Assembly (NCBI GenBank): GCA_027574665.1
Contig: CM050690.1
Span: forward strand, 65,071,905 to 65,135,904
From: Rhynochetos jubatus
Taxonomy: Eukaryota > Chordata > Aves > Eurypygiformes > Rhynochetidae
Length of the DNA: 64,000 nucleotides
Direction: 5' to 3'
A program made the position numbers and the translations under genes. The notes beneath the pieces are model-generated. The model searched no databases and was not told where the DNA came from. It saw nothing but the letters and a program-made list of their open reading frames with translations. Positions within the stretch are counted from its first letter, which is position 1; each line of letters opens with the position of its first letter. Of the stretch, positions 49,701 through 61,659 are shown in pieces.

Positions 49701-52650
49701 GATATATTTTCTTTAGTTTTTCTTAAAGTCTTCTTTAGTTATACATGAGATACTTCTCTGAATTTAACTCCTAAGATCCTGTATCATAATGTTTAGTCAC
49801 ATCTAATAGGAAGTATTAGACAAATGCAAAGAGTACTACAGTAAAAGGGAAAAATCTGATACTTCTTTGCTGTCAAATAAATATCACTGTTTAAATCAAC
49901 CTATATGCTGCTGGTTTATACACATAATATACGTCAGACCATGTTTTCCTGTGACCTAATAAAACAAACAAACAAAAAAGCCCATGACAGGTAAAGGCTG
50001 CCATTGGTCAAAAGATCCTCTACCTCTTCCAAAATTAAAGGTAAATAATCACTCACTAAATCTTCACATAGTATTAAGCAAGAGCAATGTTATCAGCTAA
50101 GTACTCTGCCAACAGGAACATTATTGACACCTAAATCCTTTGGTCATGATACAGATGTGAAAACCAAATCTGTCTCCTTGACATGGCATTTTTTCTTTTG
50201 TCTCGCTGCTGTCTAAATTTCAAAATTGGATTGGCAGGAATGAATGGCTTCCTGGACAGCAAGGAACATTAAACACATATCCTAAATCCTTGTTTAGGGT
50301 CTTCTGCTGACCTGATGCACTGATCATCTCCTCAAGCCACTGCTGCCTTTCTTGTTCTTTGCTGGTGTTGTTTGTTTAGGATGTTGTATCTTTAGATATG
50401 AAGAATCATATGGTTGCACTGAATGTAGAACTGTTCTCATAATTAGTATTGTAATTCATACATTGCTGTCTCTAAGTATAATAAAAGATGTAGGCCTTTC
50501 CACAGGGACCACTGCATGATCTTAACAAAGTGCTATGTTCAGCTGGACTCCTGGGGAATGCTCCTTGTATAAAACAGTCCTACTCAGTGCTGTAAATCCT
50601 TGCTGCATCGAGGTCTAAATTTGTGACAAGATAAATCACGGTTTTCTTCATGGCAACAATGATTTAACTGAAACAATATTTTACTGTTTAGATTTTTTAA
50701 TGTATATATTAATGTACATATGCTAGTACTTTGAACTTGAGATGAATTCTGAATCACCAGGTATGTAATCTGATATTTGTTTCTCTTTCAAACATCATTT
50801 TGCTTCTGTATTTGATCACTCTTGTTAAAATGATTTCTGTTATAGTTATGTATCGTTTGGAGAGTCTTATTCTTTTAGGTGTATACTGTGCTAGAGCATA
50901 TATCATGCTATACTGATATAGCATGGCTATACTGGTGTGTAGTGTCCCCAATACTAGGGATGGCAAATTAGGAAGAAATGTTACTGACCAAAGAACCCAC
51001 ACATGAACTTAATCCAAAGAAGGATGAGTAGTTCAAAGTCATAAAAGTGAAAGAGGGCTGTAGCAAATACAGAATATCTCAAAAAAACAGACACAGATTT
51101 TCAGTTATTGGTTGAAGAAATGGCAGATGAATTCTAAAGTTGATAAATACAATTCAATATATGTTACAGAAACAATTTCTTGTATGTGCACAGTGGTATA
51201 ACCCAGAATAGCAAAGCCTGTTGTAACGTAACTTGCCTTGTTAGTAACTTACGTTAAGTATCTCATACTGAGTATCTTCAGTTTTGTTTCTTAAACATAC
51301 TTGCTTAAACAACCAACCAACCAAACAACCCCCAAAACCCAAATTAATTCCCTTCTGGCATGACTGACTGGTGCAAGCCAGTTTTAAAGCTCTTTCACCT
51401 AGAACATGGCATATAGATCATGCCATGTTTCCATCTGAAGAAAAATTGTAACATGCTTTTTCATATTATTCATATTTCTGACAGTCAGCACAGAAATATC
51501 TAGAGACTGTACAACGAACCCGTATTTTCATAGCCTCATACTTGCACTTGCATTCTCTGAGGTATATTCTCTGGCGCTAGATAAATGGCATGAAGATACA
51601 AAAAAATGATGCCAGGATTACCTTTTAAAGGAAGAATATCCTCAAGAGCATCTTTTATAAATTAACATCTGTAAACAAGTCATGTAAATAATCTGATTAT
51701 TCAGTCATGAATCCACAGTCTTCCTGCAGGTATCTCAGTCATGTGTATGATCCCCCCAGAATCTTGCGTATATATTTAAGGAATAATGAAAAGCTATGTA
51801 AATCACAAGTTGACTGAAGCTTCCCTATGGCCTGTGTGAGCATCTGAAGAGAGTTGCAAGCACTGATTGTAGTATGAAGCTGAAACATATCACACAGCTG
51901 AAATGTGAGTTGATATGCTAGTTTCACAAAGAATGTGGAAAAATAACACATTAACGGGCTATATTTGAACTGTAGTATTTATTCATTGCTTCCTTTTGGA
52001 TTTTTTTACAAGTAAGCAAGTGAAACAAAGGTATTTGTCTTACTGAATTCCTAAAAGAAAACAAATGAATCCTGAGATAAATAGAAATTCCCTAGAAGAC
52101 TTTGGGGTTCTTTTCACTGCATATGTTGCTCCATTCTTCAAAGTCACGCCTAACCTGATCAGATACCAGAATCAAGCTGTAAGATACTCAGTTCTGAAGA
52201 TAAAACAGTAACAGGAGTTAAGAAGTAGGTCTATACAAAATACACAGCAATGGAAAGGGATGATTCACTGTGGATTACAATAAAGTATTTTGTAAAAAGT
52301 GGAAGAAAATGAACGTCATTAAACACAATAAGTGTGCATTGAGCAAGCCTTGCTCATTCTGGATTAAGTTAATGGCAAGAATCTGATATTCCTGGAATTG
52401 TTCTAATCAGCTCAGGAACTCTAGGATTCCTTTCTTAATTATTTAACACTCGAAGCATAAAATACTTCAAAACCTAATCCAGCTTCTTTTTTATTAGATC
52501 TCCTGAGCCATCTTGAAAAACTTTGAACCTTTAATAAATTTTTATCTAAAAGGCACTTTTGGGTTAGCATGCTGGAAGTATTTTTATTTGGGAAGCCTAA
52601 TCTGTATCAGAAGGCAAAGTATTTGATCATTATTTGGTGCCTCAGGAACT
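46766..52650. other. Intergenic sequence upstream of SV2C, no gene seen
   Basis: About 5.9 kb of AT-rich sequence. All open frames are short and unrecognised. A short AACC-rich tract lies near 51308-51345. Confidence 0.6.
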
Positions 52651-52907
52651 CCTCTCCTCTCCTCTCCTCTCCTCTCCTCTCCTCTCCTCTCCTCTCCTCT
52701 CCTCTCCTCTCCTCTCCTCTCCTCTCCTCTCCTCTCCTCTCCTCTCCTCTCCTCTCCTCTCCTCTCCTCTCCTCTCCTCTCCTCTCCTCTCCTCTCCTCT
52801 CCTCTCCTCTCCTCTCCTCTCCTCTCCCTCTCCCTCTCCCTCTCCCTCTCCCTCTCCCTCTCCCTCTCCCTCTCCCTCTCCCTCTCCCTCTCCCTCTCCC
52901 TCTCTCT
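52651..52907. repeat. Bipartite microsatellite: (CCTCT)35 then (CCCTCT)13
   Basis: Bases 52651-52825 are 35 uninterrupted copies of CCTCT. Bases 52826-52903 are 13 uninterrupted copies of CCCTCT, followed by a CTCT remnant. The change of unit is a single inserted C per repeat and happens at one junction. The long open frames across it on both strands are repeat artefacts. Copy numbers are counted from the given sequence and may differ in the real genome because such tracts are hard to assemble. Confidence 0.97.
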
Positions 52908-54357
52908 GGAGCAAGTGGGTAAAAATCAGTACTAAATTCTGCAGCAAGATACAAAATTCCTGTGTTAGAGTTGCTTTTTTTTTATGTTCTTCTACAACAT
53001 CCAGGCAATGATGTTCTGAGGTGATTGGTTTCCACGTGCTGCTGGAAAATATGGTCAATAATGTATGTGGGTATGCAATTTATGCATCAATGAATGTATA
53101 TTTAAGGTTAAAATAACACTGAAAGATCATGCATAAAATCAAAAGCTGAAATTACAGTAAAACTGTAAATAAGGGTCACCACATCCTGTTTTCATCCTTC
53201 CTAAGGAGATTTTGTGCTGTCCTCTTTGCTTTACAAGTTACATATGGTTTGCAAACATTCTAAGTGTAGTCGTGAGCCCTGGATCCAACTACTTTACAGC
53301 ATGCTAGCAGAAGGGCACATCCGTTTGCAGCAAGTTACAGGCAGGCTATGCATGGTGAGATGGAGGGCAACCCTTGAGCTGCTTTATACTACAGGGTTGG
53401 GATTCGAATCTTGATGACACTTAAACTAGCAGAGATTTTGGATTTTGGCAGGAATAGAGCTGAGCCACGGATCTGCTGAAGAGTACACATGGCCCTGTGA
53501 AAATAACATGTTCCAAGAGACTGTCTCATTTTAAATATAATCATATTAAATATTTTAAAAATAGTGGAGTTAGGAGTGCCTGTAGAGTCCATCCATTAAG
53601 CTACTTTTGATTCGAAGAATAAGGAGGCTTCTAATGGTTTATTTTAAATCCTAGCTGAGTCACCATCATAAATCCAAAACTTTCATATATTCTCTGGTAT
53701 GAAGCAAACGTGGCCACAGCTGGAGAAGGGGTAAGTCTAAACTCTGACTGATACCATTTTGGTGATTCATAGACATTTACAAGCACACAGTTATCATGAA
53801 ACCTTTGAAAGCCAGACTTGTAACGTCCTTTGTCTTCCAGCGATCAGTTACTCACATAAGCACGATCCAAGTAACGATTCATGTGACTAACAACTCATCA
53901 GCGTGACTAGATACTTCACACTGGGGTTTCTGAAGGGCATTTATTTTTCACTCTTCCTCCCCTAATGATGTCCTGTTGTATCTAAATTATAAAACTATGC
54001 CCAGTCAAATAATTTGCAAAACAAATCTAAAAATGCTCAGTAAGCCTTTTCCAATGTCAGATAATCATCTTTATTATAAGGTTCACAATAAACATGTTGA
54101 TTATTCTATTTTTGGGCAATATAATTCATCAAATGTTTGCCTTGAATAATTTTTCCAGTTGTCCTTAGCAGCTCTTCTCTTTGTTTTCTTTCTCTGGTAT
54201 TATATTTAATATTCAGAATGCTTAGTTCCCAGAATGGGAAAACTTGTATAGAAATCCCACCTGAAGTCACATTTATTTTACCTTTAGGATGGCAAAACTT
54301 TTATAGCCAGAACTACTGAAGTTGTAATGGAGCATTAGACTTTTACATAGGTCTCTC
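52908..54357. other. Intergenic sequence, no gene seen
   Basis: AT-rich sequence after the microsatellite. No recognisable repeat or coding region. Confidence 0.6.
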
Positions 54358-54425
54358 TTAAAAAAAAAACCAAAAAAACCCCCAAAAAAAACCCAAAAAA
54401 CCCCCCACAAAACCCCAAAAACCAA
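54358..54425. repeat. A/C-rich low-complexity tract
   Basis: Only A and C on the plus strand, with runs of three to six C. The minus strand therefore has G runs of three to six separated by T tracts. Confidence 0.85.
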
Positions 54426-55470
54426 AATGTTATTTCTGACTCATGGTGTTTCATAAACAAATCAAAGATGTGATTTAAATTAATCACTGTTTTTACTGAG
54501 ATATGCAGCTGCAGTAGATCTTATCTCCTACTCATCAATTTATAAATTATTGAGCTAATTTTATTTGCCTTAGATCACATACATAAAATGCAGTAGTATA
54601 TAAGGAAGGAGATGACAGGAAGAGAGGATTCAGTTTTCTTCATCTAATGATATTTCTCTGAATACACATAATGACCACAATGTCCAAATTGAGAATTTTG
54701 TTGCTAGGAGCAACACCGTACAAAGTATTCTCCCAGCTGCCTCCGTTATTACAGCTCCATCTACTTCTCATCACATGTATTCTCAACATGTAATGTGTTC
54801 ACTAATAATTTTGTTCTTATAACATTCAAAGTCAACTATTTCTCCCAGAAAGCCCACAGAGACAATCATCCAAATGGCTGTTTTGTTCCAGAAACATATC
54901 TGAAATTGGGATGATGTCAGAGAAGAGACGGGCAGAAATTACCAGATATTAATGCCAAATGTTGTTTCCCAGGATACTGAAAATAACACCTCTATGCTTC
55001 CATTTGAAATTCTCTGACTGTAAGGTGGAGGATCTTTTGACCAACTTTGAGTATGTTGGCAGACATGGGATCAATGTGTACACATCCGAGAGCTCGTTGC
55101 CTGGGTACGTAGAGACAACCACTGTAAGAAAATGGGGATTGCTGAACCTTTGGGCGATGAAGTCACCAATAGGTAAGCAATGTTCACCTACATCTTTTGC
55201 ACTTGCAAAATGGGTGTCAATCTTATAACTTCTGCCTCTAGCTGATTTATGCCCTGCCACCTATTTATTACTAAAGTTTAGGTACATAAGGAGGGTCAGC
55301 TATTTGAAGGGCTAGAACTTGATCCAAATGTGATTTCCCATGTTTGGATGCTCAACTTTCAATGCCTCTGAGAATCTGATCGTCAAGCTGAGCACCACAA
55401 ACCCAAATGAAATGAAGTTATATTTGTGATTAGGTCTGGGTTTTAAAAAAAATATTACATGCCTGATGTC
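54426..55470. other. Intergenic sequence, no gene seen
   Basis: Overlapping opposite-strand open frames at about 54949-55260 show no recognisable domain. No repeat family is assigned. Confidence 0.55.
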
Positions 55471-56000
55471 AAGGAGTAGCAGAAGCAAGCTGCTCAGGAA
55501 GGGAAGCTGGGAGCTAAACATGACAGTGAGGCAGGCAGGGGTAGTGGCAAGGAGTACAGGTACACAGCACCCAAAGAAGGCGAGCAGGAGGGGTCCAGTG
55601 GCAGTAACAAGGTTCCTGAGTCTCAGACAGGTTCTCAGCCACAGGGCAGGTCCAAGGTCAAGCCAGAAGTTCAAGTCAACAAGTCAGTGACAGGATCAGG
55701 TCTGGAGATAGTAAACAAGACCAGCTGCCGTCCAGTGACAGCCAGACAAGTCCACAGGTATAAGGAAGGTCTGGGATGAAGGCAGGTCAGCAGATCAGAG
55801 TTGGGGTCAAGAAGGCACATGGCCAGGCATGGGTACAGGTAGCTATGATGGAGACAGTGGGCAAGGTCCTGGGCTTAAAAGCAGTTCTCAAGCAAAGGGG
55901 GACAGGCTCTCTCAAAGCTTTTGCTCAACTGTGATTTCCAGACAGCTCCCTGGTGCCAGGCGAGGCAGCTGCACTACCAAGGCTGGCCCTGAGCCCAAAC
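55471..56000. repeat. Purine-rich, GC-richer block of unknown origin
   Basis: About 530 bases stand out from the AT-rich surroundings. They repeat short elements such as CAGGTC, GGTCAAG, AAGTC and CAGTGACA irregularly, for example near 55620-55850. This may be a decayed repeat or a degenerate minisatellite. I cannot assign a family. The open frames in it lack domains. Confidence 0.35.
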
Positions 56001-56291
56001 AGCCTGATCCCCCGAAATGGAGGTTGCATTGAAGTCCCTGACATCTAATTCCCATCCGTACCTGGAAAGTGGGGTTTCTGCTACCTGCTGCACACTATGC
56101 ATACCCTTATCTTTCATAATGTAACTCTTACTTGTGATCTGCTTTGTCAGTTTAAGGTATGTATTTCAGTGAAAAAAGATTTGCACAGTAACAGACACAG
56201 AGCATTTGTGGAGAAATTTCCAAAGCATGCTCCTCTCTAATAACTGATACTATTAATATATTGGCAGCTTTTACATATATAATACACATAG
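56001..56291. other. Short intergenic spacer
   Basis: AT-rich spacer, nothing recognised. Confidence 0.5.
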
Positions 56292-56375
56292 ATAGAATGG
56301 CTTAGGTTGGAAGGGACCTTAAAGATCATTTAGTTCCAACCCCCCTGCCATGGGCAGGGACACCCTCCACTAGAC
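56292..56375 (-). mobile_element. CR1 3'-end fragment (84 bp)
   Basis: In reverse it is the very end of CR1: GTCTAGTGGAGGGTGTCCCT and then TTGGAACTAAATGATCTTTA, AAGGTCCCTTCCAACC and CATTCTAT. The same sequence ends the CR1 copies at 19576 and 35133, so it is a severely 5'-truncated member of that subfamily. Confidence 0.88.
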
Positions 56376-58025
56376 ATGACCTTTATGATCATTATATTAT
56401 GTATACATGTATACAAACACATACATAGATATATTTTTATATACTAAATATACAAGCTTGTACACACTCATGTGCCAATGCATAACCTTGTGTTAAGGTT
56501 CATTCTCAGTATTTGATGTTGTTTGTACAACATGAAAGACAACCCTTTGTTATACACAGAATCCAAAGCAGTATACTCAAGGAAGAGAAAAGGTCAAAGC
56601 AAGGTTAATTGCACTTTTTGACATTTCACAGAAAATACGAGTTCTTTGCATAGTAAAAGTTTAAAGGAGCAGCTGGCAGTACTGGCAGAAAACTAGAGTT
56701 GTGAAGAAACAATCAATAAACCAACACAAAAGGGAAAAGCTATACTTTTAGTGTAATTAGTAAGGCATTGTAAAGTAGTGGGAACGATATAATTGTAAGT
56801 ACAACATTAGCTCGATAACGACGAAAATAACCCAACTGTTCCTTTTGTGAAAGTGATCTTTTTTTGTTTTTTTTCTAAACATACCCTGTTTAGTAACTGG
56901 AGAAGAGAAGCAAAAACAGAAATAAGGATCGCTAATGACTTTCAAAATACTTTAGAGTTCAAAAACTTAACAGACAGAAATGAATGTCTGTTTATGAATG
57001 AGTGAATAAGCATATTTAAAAGAATCTCTTCTATTAGAAGTCTAATTCTGTTTGCTCTTTTTCTACACTTGTCAGAGTGGTTGAATTCAAAGAGAAGGAG
57101 ACAAAAGGGGAGACTTGCAAACAGCCATGAAATATCTTTTTTCATAACAAAAATCATCAGGCATGTTTTCTGGACTAAGATGGGGGTGTGGAAGTGTATC
57201 TTGAAGAATTTAGGAAAAAACACAGCCAACTGGACTTCTGCTCAGAACACTGATTGCTAATCCATCCAGTTTCATAGGTAGCTGTCACTGGGGTCTGGTG
57301 TGTGCCCTATATTAATCTCTGATGTTTCTAGGTGCCTTTTTATACTGTGTTTCCTCAACTTCGGTGGCAGCTGTCTCTGCTGCTTATTACAACTGTTATG
57401 ACAGCCAAGGGAGAATTCTTCCCACTAACTTAGATTTTAATATTAGCAGCCCTTAAACTGGCCATTACAGGTTAGGGAAAGGGATAAACTTAAGCCCCTG
57501 AGAATCCCAAACACCAAGAGTTGAGTAACATCTCTTCAAGCAGTATTTCTGCTCAGGGAAAAGGAGGAGCTTATGTTACCTGGACAGGGCAGGCTGCAAG
57601 GACTGTGTAATACAGTTACATAAGCATGTTAAAAATTACCCTGCCCACAAACTTCCCTGTGACACCTGATAAATAAGTCTTGGATAAGGAAAGACGAGTA
57701 AGTCTAAGGTTAAGGAAGCGTAGGTACAGTAATGACTGAGACATCCAGGTACCATAAAGAATTGGCTGTATAAGAGAGATTTGAGGCCAAATTCTGGTTG
57801 TTTTGCACAGCCCTAACAGGATCTACTAGTCTTGGACATAACTACTACATTTATGCATCACAGATTGTCAATGATATAGCACCGTGATACTGTTTGATGG
57901 ATTATGGAAGGCAACAGTTCTTACCTCAGGACATTAAGACACAGCGTGCTATACACTTATCCAGTGAAAATTTAGTCTTACTCTTTATAGTCTTTGCAGC
58001 ATTTGTATTTGCAGTTATGTAACAT
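56376..58025. other. Intergenic sequence, no gene seen
   Basis: AT-rich sequence starting with a TATATA/ACATAC-like stretch at 56395-56460. No recognisable gene. Confidence 0.55.
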
Positions 58026-58760
58026 TGTGGTTTAGGCCCAGTGGCAACTCAGCCCCAAGTATCCACTCGCTCACTGCTCCCCAGAGTGGGATAAGGAGGA
58101 GAAAATATAAGGAAAGGCTCGTGGATCGAGACCAGGACAGGCAGGGATCACTCACCAGTTATGGTTATGGGGAAAAAATTCACTTGGGGAAAAAATCAAT
58201 TTAATTAGTTACCAACCAAATCAGAGTAGGATAATGAGAGACAAACCCAGATGTTCAAAACACCTTCCCCCAAGACATTCCTTCTTCCCAGACTCAGCTT
58301 TGCTCCCAATTTCTCTACCTCCTCCCCATGAGCAGCACAGGGGGACAGGGAATGGGGGTTGCGGTCAGTCCATCACACATTGTCTCCACTGCTCCTTCCT
58401 CCTCACAGGGGAGAACTCTTCATACTCTGCCCCTGCTCCAGCGTGGGGTCCCTCCCTCAGGAAACAGTCCTCCATGAACTTCTGTGACACAGGTCCTTCC
58501 CACGGGCTGCAGTTCTTCACAAACTGCTCCAGCATAGGTCCCTTCCATGGGGTGCAGTCCTTCAGGAGCTTTCTTTCTCTCTCTTCCCACTCCCCTCTCC
58601 TTCCTCAGGTCTCTTTTGGTTTTCTTCTCTCAAATATGGTAATCACAGAGGGGCTAATTAAAAAATTAAAGCTAAATGTAGATCATAGATCATTCTTACT
58701 TTCTCTCTTTTTTTTAAGATCATGTACAGTTCACACCACAGTAATCCACCCAGCTCCCAG
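58026..58760 (-). mobile_element. Solo LTR of an avian endogenous retrovirus (minus)
   Basis: The plus strand starts TGTGGTTTAGGCCCAGTGGC, which in reverse gives a CCTAAACCACA ending like that of other avian LTRs. Inside are reverse copies of the tandem motif TGCTCCAGCGTGGGGTCCC seen, in the other orientation, in the LTR at 24411-25389. Its reversed 3' part also contains ACTGGTGAGTGATC-like sequence (about 58145-58165). No internal retroviral genes are next to it. The upper edge is uncertain, between about 58740 and 58820. Confidence 0.7.
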
Positions 58761-61496
58761 TTTATACTTTTGCTGGCATAACGAACAGATTTCTTCTAAT
58801 TCTACTCAGTCTTAACAGTTATAGGATATCACCCACAGGTACTCTTTAACATAAATGCCACAGTACAGCCTTAATTGTTGAATGGGACTCCAAAGATGTT
58901 TACACAGTTGTAGAAAATATCCATTGCAGTAAAAGCAATTCAGTAAAATCCTTAAAGCAAAGCTGCAGTTTGCAAATATGGAATAAATGGTCTAAGGAAG
59001 AATGGGCAGACCAATACCTATATGAATGGAAAATACTGTAAGTCAAGTACATTTAAGTCTGGATAACAATATTTGTAATTCTATCAAAAAATCAGGATAG
59101 AAAGTCAATTTAACTCTACCATAAACCAGCAAGTTTATCTGTGATCAGGCATATGCTATATTGAAATATCTGTTGTGAGATTATCCACATGGGATTAACC
59201 ACACAACCTAAGCATCACTGGATACTCAAGGTTTATGGTGTCCCCATTTTGTCTAACTGAAGTTACAATATTGTTGTGTCACCAGCTAATTAGGTCAAAA
59301 CTGTTATGCTCATTAGGAAACAGTCAGGTCTTGGGTAATATGGCTGTAATTACAGGAGTAATGTCTTCATAATTATTAAGCTCATCCTAAAGGATTTTTT
59401 TCCCACCTAAAGATGTGAACAACTGTTTAGGCAGGTCAGTCTAAGAAATTTACTGATATCTGAAACTGATATCTGAGATTATACTGAGAATAAATTAATA
59501 AACATACTACTCCTTAACATTATGGTATTTCTTCCATGACCAATACCTATCTTTTGCATAGTATTTTTCATATCAAAGTACTTTCATACTGCATTAACTT
59601 TTAAACTCAATGCCTTATAGAAACTCAGCTAGTGTAATGTGCCACGTTAAGGTGAAAAATTTGGGTTCCAAAGTATTAGAAACATTCACACTGTTTAAAA
59701 AAAGAGTGGGCTAAGATGTAGTACTGTGGTTCACAATACCTGATCCTAAGGATGTCTGTAGAGTAAGCAATGAGACATCATACCCTTGAAAATCAGAAAT
59801 GGATTAGTAAATCTTGCTTAACTTGAACAACTCCTAAAGACTTTTGAATAGCATATGTTTATAAACAGCATAATACAGATAAAAATAATACCATACATTT
59901 TAAATGTCAATATATAATCTGCAGACTATCTGGGTAATAATACTATGAGAATTAAAAATAAGGATTATTTTTAATAATCCTTAACAGCAAATGGACATAT
60001 TACTCTCTCAACTTTTCCAACTCAATATAGTCATCCTCAGCCTATGACAATTAGACTTTGGAGACAGTGAGCACACATATAACAGATGTGTGTTTCCTCA
60101 GTCCACCCTAAATGCAATCTGTTTATGTTTACATGACTGTATATAACCATGGACTTTCTGTGCAGTCATAAAACATCTTTAATAATCATAACAGCATTCA
60201 AAAAAGAATCACCATGTATCAAATATAAATATTGGTTTATTGAAATACCACAAGAAGGGCCAGTGCTCATGAAGGGCTGAATGCTAAGACATTGGTAACA
60301 CCAAACCATTAAACATTTCCAAGACGTTGACCTAGATGCTTAGAAACAGAAGTGGCTTTACTAGAATCTTTGGTAAGTGTGCTTATTTCAAGGCAAGCAC
60401 TGAACAGTGGAAAGACACCAACATGATATTATTACTTAATATGAATCTAAAAATAAAACATAACTTTTTTTTTTTTTTCATTTTACAATGGTTGGAGTCA
60501 TGGGAAGTATTCAGAGAGCTTAATATGGAAACAAGCAAGGTCACACTCTATTCATTTGGTTAAGAGCAGACTGAGAATGAAGTAAACATCATGTTCTCCC
60601 ACACCCCAAATTCACTGGTACTTTCTTTGATACAGTTACTGTGCACCAAGGAACATTACAAGGATAAATTTTCAGCAGACTTAATTTTGTTCTCAATATA
60701 CGTTGTATAAATTGGATACTGTTTCACTGAACCAGCAGTCAAGGTGGCTCATGTTTAACTAATTATAAAAGCTTTTTTTTTTTTTTCTGCACTAAAGCAG
60801 AATCTAAACCTAAATGTTCCCATTTTGCAATTTATTAATGCTATTCATTTATTGAATGATCCAAAGTTACTACATGCAAATAAATATCTTCCCCAGACAC
60901 AACACTGATGAGTTCCTTACTCAAGTAGAGTTTGGAATCCCAGAAAAATAGGTCTCAAAACAACCTCAATAGGATCTCTGATCTAGCCTACCACAGAACA
61001 GGATCAATTACATCTATCTCATTAGTGAAATATCCATACGAATCTAACACCATAGTGACTGAAACTCCATGCCTTCCACACAAACTATGGGAGGGCTTCA
61101 CTATCCTACCATTAATCTATGAATCATGCCACAAAGAAACAAGAAGATAAGGTAAAGATAATTTAAAGGAAGACCAAGGACAAATGAGGTCAGAGGTACA
61201 GAATTACATCTTTTGATATAACTATAACTATGTCCATTTTAATTATATATAATTTGTTGGTGTTGTATGTGTCTTGTATTACCTGAGATATTTCACAAAT
61301 ACTTTTCCACGGCTGATATTTAAAATGCAAGTCAAAGTGTATGAAGGAAGCATCACAACCACTTTCTGTTTTCTAACTGACTGGTGGTACTCAGGGTCAT
61401 GTTTCTGTGAAGGTTATTTGGGTCTGTACAATCAGAATTTAACTTTTCACAGTAGTCTCTAATATTTACTTAATATTTGCTACTTTCATGAGCATT
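58761..61496. other. Intergenic sequence or 3' UTR of a candidate gene
   Basis: AT-rich sequence without a recognisable coding region. If the candidate minus-strand gene with a stop at 61497 is real, its 3' UTR would extend into this block. AATAAA occurs on the minus strand at 60853-60848 and 60836-60831. Confidence 0.4.
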
Positions 61497-61525
61497 TCAG
61501 CCAGCAAGCTTACTTGCTCCAACAC
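61497..61525 (-). CDS. Candidate terminal coding exon of an unrecognised gene
   Basis: The minus strand has a strong acceptor TTTGTATTTGCTTTTGCAG ending at 61526. The frame continuing from the candidate exon at 61659-61616 reads GVGASKLAG and then TGA at 61499-61497. The intron between the two would be 90 bases. Splice sites and frame agree, but the peptide is short and I do not recognise the protein. It could also belong to a non-coding transcript or be a chance alignment of sites. Confidence 0.35.
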
Positions 61526-61615
61526 CTGCAAAAGCAAATACAAAAAAGAATTTAAACTTAGGAGCACTTAATTCAGCTTTAAAAATATTTGATGAAATTG
61601 TAAAAATTTACTCAC

Positions 61616-61659
61616 CTCTAACACCATACCAGACTGCAAATACTGGAAGAAAACTAATC
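61616..61659 (-). CDS. Candidate internal 44-nt coding exon of an unrecognised gene
   Basis: On the minus strand TTTTACTTTAG precedes 61659 and GTGAGT follows 61616, giving a 44-nt exon with consensus sites at both ends. In the frame that links the flanking candidate exons it reads ISFLPVFAVWYGVR, a hydrophobic stretch that could be part of a membrane segment. The other frames give stops early. The frame phase matches both neighbours. Confidence 0.38.

Noticed and set aside
52569..53058. Long open frames on both strands across the pyrimidine microsatellite
   Set aside because: They translate the tandem unit itself (SSPLL, GEERR, RGRG). The 5-bp and 6-bp units simply contain no stop in these frames.
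58234..58815. A 193-codon plus-strand open frame
   Set aside because: It falls inside the minus-strand LTR, in a Pro/Ser/Leu-rich frame that comes from the LTR's tandem motif.
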